Assembly: GCA_946122785.1 (NCBI GenBank)
Contig: CAMGYJ010000007.1
Span: 42,805,587 to 42,869,586 of the forward strand
Source: Linum tenue
Taxonomy: Eukaryota; Streptophyta; Magnoliopsida; Malpighiales; Linaceae
Direction: 5' to 3'
DNA: 64,000 nt
The notes under the pieces are model-generated. The model had not been told where the DNA came from. It searched no databases and saw only the letters and a program-made list of their open reading frames with translations. Below, one piece after another: positions 1 through 10,661 of this stretch. Position 1 is the stretch's first letter, and every line of letters starts with the position of its first letter. Position numbers and translations under genes: made by a program.

Positions 1-378
1 GGGCTATTTGGTTTTACCCGAAACCGGACCGTATAACCCAGACCGGGACCGGACCAGATCTGGATAGCAAACAATCCAATCCAATTTTCGGGCTTAGATT
101 TGAGGTAAAAAACCGTTTGGGACCGGATCGAAAACTGGATAAAGACCGGATAAGAGAGCCCAACACCCAAAACTTAACCAAATCTTTACCCTTTGAGTCC
201 TCAAGCACTCAAATCCCCACAAGGTTTATCTAAAATCCAAAACCAAATTGGGACCGGGCCGGGTCAAGACCGGACTGTATCCAATCCAAGCTTTGGTCCT
301 TATATTCTCAAAAAGACCGGACTGGGATCAGATTGATTTGGTCCAATTTAACAGGACCGGACCATATAGCCACCCCTA
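1..378. mobile_element. hAT-like MITE, left tip cut by window edge
   Basis: The stretch is built of repeated ACCGGACC-type words and ends in GCCACCCCTA, the usual right end of plant hAT-type miniature elements (TAGGGGTGGC read inverted). The first bases (GGGCTATTTGG) pair with the inverted right end (GTGGCTATATGG), so only a few terminal bases are missing. No coding capacity is visible. The target-site duplication cannot be checked because the left flank is outside the window. Confidence 0.6.
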
Positions 379-3085
379 CTGTTAAGTATTACATATACTA
401 TGTAAAATATGAGTGCACATAATTAAGAAAATTTAATTAATAAATATCTGTCATTCATGTCTAAAGTAGAGCAGCTCATAGCATATTACCAATAAGTTCA
501 TAAACGTAGATCTTAACAATTAGTCACCTTCCCCTCTATGCTAATGAATTTGGGAAGGGTCTAACTGGTGAATTAGATTACTCTATTAAAATTGAGAATG
601 CATCCAAGTAACTGATATGTATCTTTAAATATCCAATGTATCATATTGGTGGTGATTTACCTGTAAAATATACCTTTTTATAATAAATTTCATGAAAAGA
701 ATACCCATTTAGTGAACTAGAAGCGTAAAAGCGTAAAGCGTTTTAGTGCACTAGAAGCATAAAAGCGTAAGCTTGTAAGCTTTAAAGCGTAATTTAGTAT
801 GATTTTATGCACACGAGATTTTATATGGAAAAGAAAGTGTTTTGGTGGCCTAGAAGCGTAAAATTGTAAGTTTTTAAGTTTTAAAACGCGATTTTAACTG
901 CATTGCTAACGGTCAACTCGAATAGAATAATATACTTAACATCATACCAAATTTATAGAACGATTCAACGACTAATTCGAGAAGAATCTTACCTCTTATA
1001 TGCTTTCCTGCTACAGGAAAAACAGTGGCGCACCCCTTCTGTCCAGCAACTTTTCTCGATGAACCAGAGATCATAACGATGATCCCAACGGGCCAATGGT
1101 ATCCAAGGAAGCAAGGTGGTTAAACCTCTATCGGTCCCCCGGTTGGACCTGGTTCGACCTAATTCGGGCTTCAAAACGACCTCCAGAAAGTCCTCCAGTC
1201 CGACCCTTAAAGAGGGAGAAAAAGAGAGGAGAAAAGAGGAAGAGGAACGAAGGAAGGGAGATGATAGGTGTGTCATGGAGGTTAGGTAGATTTATATATT
1301 GGAAAATAAATTTTTAATAGATACACGTAAGATAAATTTCATTTCAATCATCAAATCTTTAATTACTACCTTATTTGTGTATATTTTTAGAAAAAGTCTA
1401 AAATGACTCAAACCGGCCGGACCCCGACCAGACCATTAAACCTCAAATCCCTAACTTGACCGGCTTAATAATCGTCCTTCCAACGGGCTGCCCTGCTGCT
1501 GGACGAAAACTGGCAGCTCCTTGTCTTCTTCTTCCTTTCCTCCTTCCCCTCTTACCCTTCTCTTCTGATTTCTAGCTCTTAAACTTGTCTCGGCTAGCCT
1601 TGCTTCTCAAGAAATTTGAGTAGAAGGATGGTGACAGTGAGGGAAGGTAGTGATGGTTGTTTGGAGAGGGAAAGAAGGATGAGAAGAAGAGGGAAGGGGC
1701 ATATTTTTATCTCCCCTTCTCTAGAATTCTCCAATCCTCCAAATTGCTCCTTTGTCCCAAACTTTCATTATCTTTCAATTGAGTCTAAAACTTTCACTAG
1801 CCATCTCATCTCATATCCATAATTTAGTTAACCTCTCAATTACGTTAAGTTCACCATTTTTTTATTAAGGGACGGAACTGTAATTCAATTACTATTGATG
1901 TCATTATGACATAAACCTTTATACGAGGGTAGGGATGTTACAAAATTATACCGTAGTGATATAAAAGTGTATTATGGTGGTATGAATATATGATAGTATA
2001 GACCATAGAATGGTGGCAATACATGTTGGTAGGAATATACTAACCACCATGTACAATCATCCACAACGTCTAGGACTATTTACCACTATGGTAGAGTGTG
2101 ATATATTTGGTCTCATTTCCCCCGGGAATTGACATAATTTTGTAGATCACAATAAGCTCATTCTTTGATTTTTTTTTAGAATTTGAGTTAAAACCAAGGG
2201 TGGTAAAATGGGTACGGAATTTTTTCTTCGAAATTTTAGAATATTAAATATTTTTTTAGATCACAAGGAAATCATTCATTATGTGTAAAGATTATCAAAA
2301 TTCAAATTAAAACAAGAAAGATACAAAGAGATTAAAACCGATAGGGTACTTAAAAAGTTTTCTAATCCCAGTATCCCACCCATAAGATATGAGATGACCC
2401 ACCCCACTTGAAATCAAAGGTTCATATTTGGTTATATAACATTAAAAAGAAGGATGCCCATGAAGTGTACGTGTGGAATGAATCAAATCCTCAAGTCGTT
2501 GTTTTTCTTTCTGTTACTTCGAAAGTAGCTTCTTCATCTTCAACCAGTACTCGAGTTTTTTATATTCTTTATTATTTATCATCAAACGAATGACATCTTT
2601 TTCTAGAAATCCTAACCCACTTCAATTCGATTTTATTTTGGTAGTTCGATCGTGGATTTTTTTTTTGTATTTCTGGAATATGAGTGCGTAAATTTTTATA
2701 ATCAAGGTTATGCTCTCTACAAAAGATATTAGAATGTAATTTTATGGAAATGGTATGAGTTTGAGTAGGAAAAGCCAAATTCACGAGAGAAAACACTACC
2801 ATGATTCGTCAGGAAAACCGATAAATTAGGTATAATAGGTAATTGGAAATGAAAATTAAAATGCACATAATTGACCTTACAAATGATTGATATATCATTA
2901 TAAATCGTTTAAATATATATTCAATTTTTTGTAACGAGGTACACACAAATAACAATGGTGCATATGCTCCACTAAAAATCAAAAGTGTACCTATATTCAA
3001 TATCAACAACAAAAAATTTACCGAATCATAAACTTTGCTTCAACCAAGGGTAAAGGGGGGAATGTAACAAACTAACCAGGTGTGC
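379..3085. other. Intergenic, no gene recognised
   Basis: AT-rich sequence with only short ORFs that resemble nothing and lack plausible gene context. At 710-900 there is a loose repeat of AAGCGTAAAAGCGTAAG-like words, and at 1940-2090 a cluster of GTGGTAT/ATACCACC words. The GA-rich segment 1200-1260 and the CT-rich segment 1500-1600 look like low-complexity DNA. I cannot assign a function. Confidence 0.5.
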
Positions 3086-4138
3086 CTACGGTGACATGCA
3101 TGTCACGGTGACTTGCACTTTCCGGTCGACCTCAGTTAGGATTAGGTCGACCTCATATAGATTCGGTCGACCTCATATAGGATCCGGTTGACCTCATTTA
3201 GGATTCGGTCGACCTCATATAGGATCCGGTCGACCTAATATGTTGTTTCAGTGTAAAAACAGTTCATGGTGCCTACTTTGGATATTCATATCATACAATT
3301 GGCTAGATGGAAATTGAAGACTAATGACTTGTTTTGAAGTTGGAGTGTCCCTCTACATATTGAAGTGATTGAGAGCTCGATAGGAAGTCCAGAAGACCAT
3401 TTTTGAACCTCATCAAAAGGCTATGCCAAAACTGGGAAACTGCCTAGAAATGGCTAAGTCTGTAAACATGTTTGTGAAGCCTATTTTTTAGCTCAATTCG
3501 AGAAGCATGAATGCGAGTCGAGTCCAGGAGCATCTACCACGTTAAATTAGGTATGTTTTTATACAAATTCAAGGAATTGGATGAAAGATTGGATATCTTT
3601 AAGGCTTCAAACAAAAGGGTCGAAGTTGCTACGAATGTTGTTTTTCTGGCAGACTTCGAGCACAAGCAAGCTGCCAGAAAAACAGCATTCGTAGCAACTT
3701 CGAGCCTTTTGTTTGAAGCCTTAAAGATATTCAATCTTTCATTCAATGCCTTGCCTTTGTATAAAAAAATACGTAATTTAACGTGGTAAAGGCCCCTGGA
3801 CTTGACTCGCATCCATGCTTGTCAAATTGAGCTCCAAAGTAGGCTTGACAAACACGTTGCCAGACTTGGCCATTTTCAGGCAGTTTCCCAGTTTTGGCAT
3901 AGCCTTTTGGTCAGGTTTAAAAATGGTATTCTGGACTTTCTATTGAGCTCCCAAGTACTTTAATGTGTAGAGGGACACTTCAGCTTCATAACAAGCCTTT
4001 AATCTCCAATTTCCATCTAGCCAATTGTAAGATATGAATCTCCAAAGTAGGCACAATGAAACCGTTTGTACACTGAAACAACTGATTAGGTCGACCTGAT
4101 CCTATATGAGGTCGACCGAAAAGTGCATGTCACCGTAG
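3086..4138. repeat. 1-kb foldback (long inverted repeat) element
   Basis: Two arms, about 3086-3652 and 3671-4138, are inverted copies of each other around an 18-nt loop. Both ends read CTACGGTGACATGCA-like inward, and the stem next to the loop (GTTGCTACGAATG... and ...CATTCGTAGCAAC) is nearly perfect. The left arm is longer because it holds extra copies of a GGTCGACCTCATATAGGATC repeat. The plus ORF at 3511-3789 and the minus ORF at 3534-3812 encode near-identical peptides only because the arms mirror each other. No target-site duplication was found. It may be a foldback or MULE-like MITE; a read-through transcript would form a long hairpin RNA. Confidence 0.8.
3121..3238. repeat. Short tandem repeat, about 23-bp unit, five copies
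   Basis: Imperfect tandem copies of CGGTCGACCTCATATAGGAT lie inside the left foldback arm. The right arm carries only one or two inverted copies (4088-4118), so the array expanded or contracted after the two arms formed. Confidence 0.8.
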
Positions 4139-4642
4139 CAAAGTCCTAATAGTTTCAACTACCAAAATGTATTCTAATTTTACAAAATTTTCTAATATAA
4201 AATTATATTATAGATGATTAAAAGTTAATAAAAAAATATTTTATAATATACAAATTTTTATTTTCCAAATAAACCCATATCAAATGGCAAGATACCCTAA
4301 CGTTGGATCAATATCTTATCAAATGAGATTAACTCGGTTGGATACTCAAAAGTTAGTCATAAGCATGTGGCTACGGACAAGACTACATGTAATTTTCTAC
4401 TTAGTATTTTTTTTTTTTTTTACAAATACTTAGTATTCATTCCATCAATTTCTATGGCATATATTTTTGTGTTAGCCATGCAGTTTAATCGATAAATTAA
4501 GAATATTCACCCCTTAGCCAAAAGAATCTAAATAAACAAAAGAAAAAGTTCGAAATTTAGCAAGAGTCGAAAAGAGCGGTCCATTTCTATCTCTGTCAAC
4601 GTGGCACCACCACGTGGCACCACCACACAGAAAGAGACGTAG
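4139..4642. other. 3' flank of NF-YB gene, no other gene
   Basis: AT-rich DNA between the foldback and the NF-YB stop codon. It should contain the NF-YB 3' untranslated region (minus strand). CCACGTGGCACCACCACGTGG-like G-box cores lie at 4600-4620, just beyond the stop. No ORF of interest. Confidence 0.5.
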
Positions 4643-5200
4643 TCAAATTACATGGAAGTACGTGGACTGACCGCCGGAGACGTTCAATCCACACCGAGAA
4701 GAAGAACTCTCATCTCCACCACCACCACCACCGTCTTCTTCCCCACCCGCCGCCGCCGTCACACCGTGGCTGGCGGCGGCGGCGGCGGCCCTCTCCCCTT
4801 CGAGCTCCCTGTACCGGTGCAGGTACCGCCTCAGCGGGTCGGCGTAGTCGTCGAACCCTAAGGACGAAAGCGCCCAGCAGACGTCGTCGCCGTTCACCGT
4901 CTTCCGCCTCTCCCTGTGGCAGTGGTCGGAGGCCTCGGCGGTGACGAAGCTGATGAACTCCGACACGCACTCCTGCATCGTCTCCTTGGCTTCCTTGGAG
5001 ATCTTGGCGTTCGGCGGCAGGATCTGCTTCATTTTCCGCCCCACGTTGGCTATGGGGAGCAGCCGGTCGTGCTCCTTCATCACCGCCCCGCCCCCGCCGC
5101 CGCTGTTTCCAGCGGCGGCCTCGTCGAGTAGTACGCCGTCGGAGAAGTCGAAGGATAAGCGTGGAGCACTGCAAGGATGGGCGAAGTAGTTATCAACCAT
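4643..5200 (-). CDS. NF-YB transcription factor subunit (non-LEC1 type, NF-YB4/5-like)
   Basis: A complete 185-residue intronless ORF for the B subunit of the CCAAT-binding factor NF-Y, which pairs with NF-YC through a histone fold, then recruits NF-YA in the nucleus. The conserved domain spans about residues 45-136: [18 protein letters not shown], then [19 protein letters not shown], then [19 protein letters not shown] and [13 protein letters not shown]. Position 69 is Lys where the embryo-type LEC1 class has Asp, so this is a non-LEC1 member; wording of the domain is closest to what I know of the NF-YB4/NF-YB5 clade. The N-terminus has a Gly run (34-38) and the C-terminus Ala-, Gly- and Ser-rich low-complexity tails, normal for the family. 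The start is the first Met, with an upstream GA/CT-rich leader. The whole ORF is GC-rich compared with its flanks, hence the long antisense shadow frames. Confidence 0.95.
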   Translation of the reverse strand: MVDNYFAHPCSAPRLSFDFSDGVLLDEAAAGNSGGGGGAVMKEHDRLLPIANVGRKMKQILPPNAKISKEAKETMQECVSEFISFVTAEASDHCHRERRKTVNGDDVCWALSSLGFDDYADPLRRYLHRYRELEGERAAAAAASHGVTAAAGGEEDGGGGGGDESSSSRCGLNVSGGQSTYFHVI

Positions 5201-5348
5201 GTTTAGTTTGGAGGGAGATGAAAGAGAAGAGAGAGAGACGATAGAGGGGAAAGCTATAGAGTTTATGGGAAATTAGGCACTATAGAAAGAAGAAGGGAAA
5301 AAAAAAAGGACACGTTGTTGGCCGTCGAGTGACTTGGGACTTGGGAGG

Positions 5349-5376
5349 ATGTATATATATATATATATATATATAG
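5349..5376 (-). promoter_or_regulatory. (AT)n tract, candidate TATA region of NF-YB
   Basis: An uninterrupted TA dinucleotide run lies about 150-175 bp upstream of the NF-YB start codon on the minus strand. The position suits a core promoter with a GA-rich 5' leader (5205-5260), but the run may simply be a microsatellite; no transcript evidence is available. Confidence 0.35.
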
Positions 5377-5680
5377 ATGACAAAACATAAGTTTTTTTCT
5401 ATTTTTTTTTCTCATTCGTCATATTTAGGGAGTTAGACTTGAATTTTTGAAATCGATTGCACTATTGATCGTAATTTACATATTAATTTTCGTTTTGATA
5501 TATTTCAAAGCTAAATATTGTTTTGAAATGTTATAATAGCATGCATAAACAACAACATGCGTGAATGACTATTATTGTGTGGATAAGAAATTATCATTTG
5601 CATGAGTAACTACTACCGTTATGACATGAATAAGCACTGAATTGTGAGAATAAGTAGAAATTATGTATATGGACGCGACA
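5377..5680. other. Upstream flank of NF-YB, no gene
   Basis: AT-rich sequence without credible ORFs. It is the likely distal promoter of the NF-YB gene. Confidence 0.4.
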
Positions 5681-5685
5681 ATACG

Positions 5686-5976
5686 TGTTAGAGTGTGGTA
5701 TAAGATCTAGCATAACCTTCTCCCAATAACTCGAGTTATTGGGAGCAACTGGTTTATGACATGGTATCAGAGCTGGTTTGGCCAAGTGGTCGTGTGTTCG
5801 AATCTCCACGACCCCCAATATTAACAGTTGATTAAAGCACAAGGTATGGTGGGCCTGTGCAAACTTCAAGCCCATGGGTTGGCTTTCGTTTGAGGGGGCG
5901 TGTTAGAGTGTGGTATAAGATCCAACATAACCTTCTCCCAATAACTCGAGTTATTGGGAGCAACTGGTTTATGACA
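5686..5976. mobile_element. Miniature LTR retrotransposon (TRIM/SMART size, 291 bp)
   Basis: Two 76-bp direct repeats, 5686-5761 and 5901-5976, begin with TG and end with CA and differ at only two positions. Directly after the left repeat is TGGTATCAGAGC (5762-5773), a perfect primer-binding site for initiator tRNA-Met; directly before the right repeat is a polypurine tract, TTGAGGGGGCG (5890-5900). The element is flanked by the 5-bp target duplication ATACG (5681-5685 and 5977-5981). The 139-bp interior codes for nothing. Each LTR contains a perfect palindrome around CTCGAG (CCCAATAACTCGAGTTATTGGG in full, 22 bp arms joined). By size it belongs with the smallest known LTR elements. It must depend on proteins of a Copia-type element. 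Confidence 0.93.
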
Positions 5977-6146
5977 ATACGTGAATTAGGTGATGGTGCT
6001 ACTTCAGACAACAAACTTGTATTTTCAATTTTCACTAATTCCAGGACATATGGGGCCACAATACACAAGAGCATTGATGGATTTTTTCAGGCGAAATTGT
6101 CGTTTTTCTTTTATTAAAGAGAGACAACAACATAGTGCAAATTATG

Positions 6147-7265
6147 GGGATGAGATACGGTGACAACCCCTAAGGGGGTTGTCAGATTCACAACCCACAT
6201 CATAGCCCTTGGATACGTTCTCTCTCCTGTTTCTTTTTTCTTTTTTTAAATTAACGGTTAAGATTAAAGGAAGGGTATTTTTGGAAGGGTAAAAATTTAC
6301 CACACCCTACCATATAAAAAGAAAAAAAACCCTAACTCCTCCATCCTCCCTCTCTCCTCCCTCTCTCCCGTAGCCATCATTGTCTCTCCTCCCTCTCTCA
6401 CAGAGCCCTCCGCTGCCACAGCCGTCCACCGCCAGCGTCGGCGCCCCTCCGCCTTCAGCCGCCTGTCGAGCCTTCAACCGCCATCTCGTCTCCGCCATCT
6501 CCGCCGCCACACCACTGCCGCAACGTCCGCCTGTCGAGCCTTCAACCGCCATCTCGTCTCCGCCATCTCCGCGGCACAATCATCCTCTCCGTCCTTCGTC
6601 CCCCACCACTGCCACCGTACCGAGGTCACCCTCTTCCCCTATCTCTCTCTCCCGTCACCGACTCCCCTTTTCTAGATCTGGTTTTTTAGTGGTACCATTT
6701 TATTTTCTGGTAGCGTACCAGTGATAGTGGTAGCGTACCACTATCATCTGTTTTTTTGTGTTATTCTCTACTGGTATCGCTACCAATGCTAGTGGTAGCG
6801 CTACCAGTGCTAGTGGTACATTTATTCTCTACTGGTACCGCTACCAATGCTAGTGGTAGTGTTGTACTGGTAGCGTACCACTAGTACTGGTACATTTTTT
6901 AACGCATTGGTAGCGTACCACTAGCACTGGTATATTAATTACCAGTAGACTAATGGATTGGTACACTTTTTAACGCACTGGTACATTTTTTCAGGTTGTC
7001 GGAGGGAGTCTGTCGGAGAGAATTCGCCGGAGAAAAAGTCTGTCCGTCGATGCGGAGTGGCCACTGGAGAAAGGAAGAGAGAGATAGATAGAGATATTAA
7101 TGTATTGGATTTAAATTTAAAAAAAAATTGTATTTAATATGGGTTTTTAATTCCCAATATAATTAATACACAAAAGGTAATTAATATATTCCTTTTTTCC
7201 ATACCCAAAATACCCTTGGTTGTGAATCTGACAACCCCCTAGGGGTTGTCACCGTATCCCGTCCC
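6147..7265. mobile_element. Non-autonomous DNA transposon with about 50-bp TIRs
   Basis: The ends are long inverted repeats: ATACGGTGACAACCCCTA at the left (6155 onward) is answered by TAGGGGTTGTCACCGTAT at the right (to 7258), and the match continues to GTTGTCAGATTCACAACC. Inside, 6380-6724 is a CT-rich Pro/Ser/Ala-coding low-complexity frame that I do not accept as a gene, followed by the GGTAGCGTACCA repeat array. I found no target duplication, so the superfamily is uncertain (Mutator-like is the best guess from TIR length). Confidence 0.75.
6700..6995. repeat. Palindromic GGTAGCGTACCACT repeat array
   Basis: More than ten imperfect copies of the word TGGTAGCG(C)TACCA, many as CACTAGTACTGGTA variants, are strung irregularly inside the TIR element. 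Each word is itself nearly palindromic, so the segment can fold locally. It does not code. Confidence 0.75.
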
Positions 7266-7368
7266 ATCCTTGTACTAACCACTATTTTTTGGGATCACAG
7301 AATTTGATTATGTATACCACTTCTTGGTTAAAAGCTTTCTTATCTTATATTAAAAGACACTTTGGATT

Positions 7369-7738
7369 TGTTATAAACGCGCTGCTACGGACTGGGAAAT
7401 CGCCGGAATCGACAAAGCAAGAATACGAAAGCGAGAATTGAAAACTCGACACACAATTTACGTGGTTCACTAACACGATGTGTGTTAGCTACGTCCACGG
7501 GCGAGAGAGAGCCAGTTTCACTATATCGAGGAGATTACAGATTACAGAGGAGTATGAGAAGTATTTATAGTACTTCTCCATGTGGGTCTAAACCTAATCC
7601 AATATGATAAAGGAAACGGTTACAGACCAGGCCCAGAACCCGAACCCAAATAACATTGAGCCCACTCGCTGACCGGGCAGCGAGACCCCCGATTACCAGT
7701 CGTAGCGGCTGATAGTCCGATTCAAGTCACATAAACAA
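7369..7738 (-). repeat. 3' LTR of the Copia element
   Basis: A 370-bp repeat beginning TGTTATAAACGCGCTGC and ending CATAAACA; it matches 17631-17989. It carries an 11-bp longer segment (CTCGCTGACCGGGCAGCGAG area, 7669-7685) that forms a short inverted repeat absent from the other LTR. Confidence 0.93.
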
Positions 7739-7831
7739 ATCTCCACCTTGACTTGAATCCTCTTCCTCTGAAATCTTTGATGTACTCTGCTCCTTCTCTC
7801 TCTCCCGCCATCAATGCCCCGTAGGGCGGAG

Positions 7832-10661
7832 TCACCCACTCAAGACATTCAGCAAGTCCAAGCAGTGTTGGAACTTGCCATGTGGAACCGACTTCGTGAA
7901 CATATCAGCAGGATTATCCGCGGTGCCAACCTTCTTCACCTTAATCCTCTTCTCTGTCCTCAAGAAATGATACCTCACATTGATGTGCTTAGTCCTCTCA
8001 TGGTGGATTTGATCCTTGGCCAAGCATATTGCACTCAAACTATCGCAATACACCACTGCTTGATCATGATGTAGACCAAGATCACCAACCAGTCCTTTCA
8101 ACCATATTCCCTCCTTAGCAGCTTCTGTCAATGCCATATACTCTGCCTCAGTAGTAGACAATGTCACCGCCGACTGCAAAGTTGCCTTCTAGCTCACTAC
8201 AGAACTCCCAAGAGTGAATACATAACCGGTCATCGATCTCCTTGTGTCAACATCTCCAGCATAGTCCGAGTCAGAATACCCAGACACCAAGCACTCTGCA
8301 TCACTTCCGAAGCTAATCCCTACATCAGGTGTACCCTTAAAGTACCGGAAGATCCTCTTCACAGCCTGCCAAAGCTCCTTTCCAGGTTGTATCATAAACC
8401 TGCTGACAACACTAACAGCATGTGCAAGATCAGGTCTAGTGCATACCATAGCGTACATCAAGCTACCTACTGCACTAGCATATGAGACTCTCGACATGTA
8501 CTCCTTCTCAGCCTCTGACTGCGGTGCATAAGCTGAGGATAGATGAACATTTGAAGCACTAGGAGTATTTAGGGGCTTTGCTGAAGACATGCCAAACCTC
8601 GACGGTATCTTCTGGATGTAGCTCTTCTGTGACAAGAAAAGCTTCTTCTTCGACCTGTTCCTGTAAATCTCCATACCCAAGATCTTCTGAGCAGCTCCCA
8701 AATCCTTCATCTCAAACTCAGCACTGAGAAGCTCCTTTAACTTCTGGATATCAGACTTCGACCTTGCAGCTATGAGCATATCATCCACATACAGAACTAG
8801 ATATATCATCGAACCATCCTCTACCTTGCTGTGATATACACAACAATCATATGGACTTCTGTTGTAGCCCAGCTCAAGCATGTAACTGTCAAATCTCTTG
8901 TACCACTGCCTCGGAGATTGCTTAAGTCCATACAAGGACTTCTTCAGCTTACAAACATAGTCTTCTTTTCCCGGAACCTCGAATCCTTCTGGCCGAGTCA
9001 TGTAAATTTCTTCTTCCAACTCTCCATGCAGGAAAGCTGTCTTCACGTCTAGCTGCTCGAGCTCCAAGTCATAATGTGCCACTATTGCTAGTAGCACTCT
9101 GATCGAAGTATGTCTGACCACTGGTGAGAAAATCTCATTGTAGTCAACTCCTTCCCTCTGCGAGAAGCCTCGTGCAACCACCCGAGCTTTAAATTTCATG
9201 CCCTCTTTAGAAGTGATTCCTTCCTTCTTCTTGTAGATCCACTTGTTTGTAACAATCTTCCTTCCCTATGGTCGTTTGACTAGCTCCCAAGTCTGATTCC
9301 TGTCATGGGATTCCATCTCATCTCCCATTGCGGCAAGCCACTGATCAACTTCACCACCCGAAACTACTTCTCTATAGGACTGTATCTCTCCTGCATCCAC
9401 TTCCTCAGCAACCTGAAATGAATACTCCACCATGTCCTCGAAGCCATACCTCTGTGGAGGTACTCTTGCAGTCGCTCTCTTCGGTCTACCGGAAGTTATA
9501 GACTGTTGAGCTCGTGCACTGGACTCTGAACTTTCTAGCTCTCCAGAGACATTCTCATCATGTTGATCTTCTCCACCTTGGTGCTCAAACTCACTCTCTT
9601 TGAGAGTTTGCAGCTCCACCTGTTTATCAACATTCCTGCTACCTTCAACAACAGTAGCCTTCAACATGGGGTTAAACATAGACTTCTCATCAAATATCAC
9701 ATTTCTACTGAGTATAACTCGATGCTCAAAAGGTGACCAGACTCGAAATCCTTTAACTCCATCTCCGTAACCCATAAATACACCCTTCTTTGCCCTTGGG
9801 TTTAGTTTACCCTCATCCACATGATAATAAACAGGACACCCAAAAACTTTCAGTGAAGAGTAATCAGCAGGCTTACCATACCACACCTCATAAGGAGTCT
9901 TCAACTCAATACCTGTGTGAGGTCCACGGTTGATCAGGAAGCACGCCATGTTCACTGCTTCTGCCCAGAATCTTCTCTCTAGTCCAGCATTAGAGAGCAT
10001 GCACCGTGCTCTCTCCAACAACATCTGGTTCATTCTTTCTGCAACACCATTCTGCTGGGGTGTATCTCTCACAGTCCGATGACGGGAAATCCCTTCATCC
10101 TTGCAGAATTCGTTGAACTCAGAATTACAGAACTCCAGACCATTGTCCGTTCGCAGCTTCTTGATCTTCTTCCCGATCTTATTCTCCACCAATGTCTTCC
10201 ACTGCTTGAACTTCGTGAAAGCCTCACTTTTCTGCTTCATCATGAAAATCCAAGTAAATCTCGAATAAACATCAATAATAGACAGAAAATACATGCTGCC
10301 TCCAATGGATTCAACTCGTGAAGGACCCCAACAGTCGGAGTGGAGGTAATCCAGTATCCCCTTCGTCCGGTGGATACCCTTCTTGGGAAACTTGCTGCGA
10401 TGTAGCTTCCCAAACACACAATGCTCACAGAATTCCAAATTCTGCACCTTGTGCCCGCAAAGAAGATCCCTCTTCGATAGAACTTGCATCCCCCGTTCAC
10501 TCATATGCCCTAGTCTCATGTGCCAGAGAGTGGTCATATCTTCCAGATGAACCTGAGACGATGCAACTGCAGCAGAACCAGACAACACAGACCCTTGTAA
10601 TGCATACAAGGTCCCACGCTTCACGCCCTTCAGCACCTTCCTTGAACCTTTGTAGACATAC
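7832..10661 (-). pseudogene. pol: Copia integrase - reverse transcriptase - RNase H (pol), with two nonsense codons
   Basis: One continuous frame running 10661 to 7832 on the minus strand. In order: GAG-pre-integrase zinc region (LWHMRLGHMSERGM and CEHCVFGK, the HHCC set), integrase core with Asp in LHSDCWGP, Asp in RTDNGLEF and Glu in NGVAERMNQ, then RT starting near VVARGFSQREGVDY with the active-site YVDD at 8780-8791, and RNase H ending with [16 protein letters not shown] (about 8150) and [11 protein letters not shown]. Two in-frame TAG codons interrupt it, at 9266-9268 between integrase and RT and at 8189-8191 between RT and RNase H. All motifs are otherwise well kept, so the copy is recent but cannot make full pol. 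Translation upstream of 10661 belongs to the nested LTR and is not part of this gene. Confidence 0.93.

Noticed and set aside
3121..3238. Regular 23-bp repeats, CRISPR-like at first sight
   Set aside because: No spacers between units, plant nuclear context, and the repeats lie inside a foldback arm.
3511..3812. Two 92-residue ORFs of nearly identical sequence on opposite strands
   Set aside because: Direct result of the inverted repeat arms; no start context or known domain.
4652..5189. Long ORFs on the other frames of the NF-YB gene (plus 4652-4861, 4916-5131, 4941-5189; minus 4710-5174)
   Set aside because: Shadows caused by high GC content of the NF-YB frame; no motifs, and the NF-YB histone fold explains the locus.
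5762..5773. TGGTATCAGAGC words (also 17618-17628 and 44433-44444) as possible tRNA gene parts
   Set aside because: They are complementary to the tRNA-Met 3' end and sit next to LTRs; they are primer-binding sites, and no tRNA cloverleaf surrounds them.
6380..6724. 114-residue Pro/Ser-rich ORF
   Set aside because: CT-rich low-complexity DNA inside a TIR element, with an equally long antisense frame; no domain.
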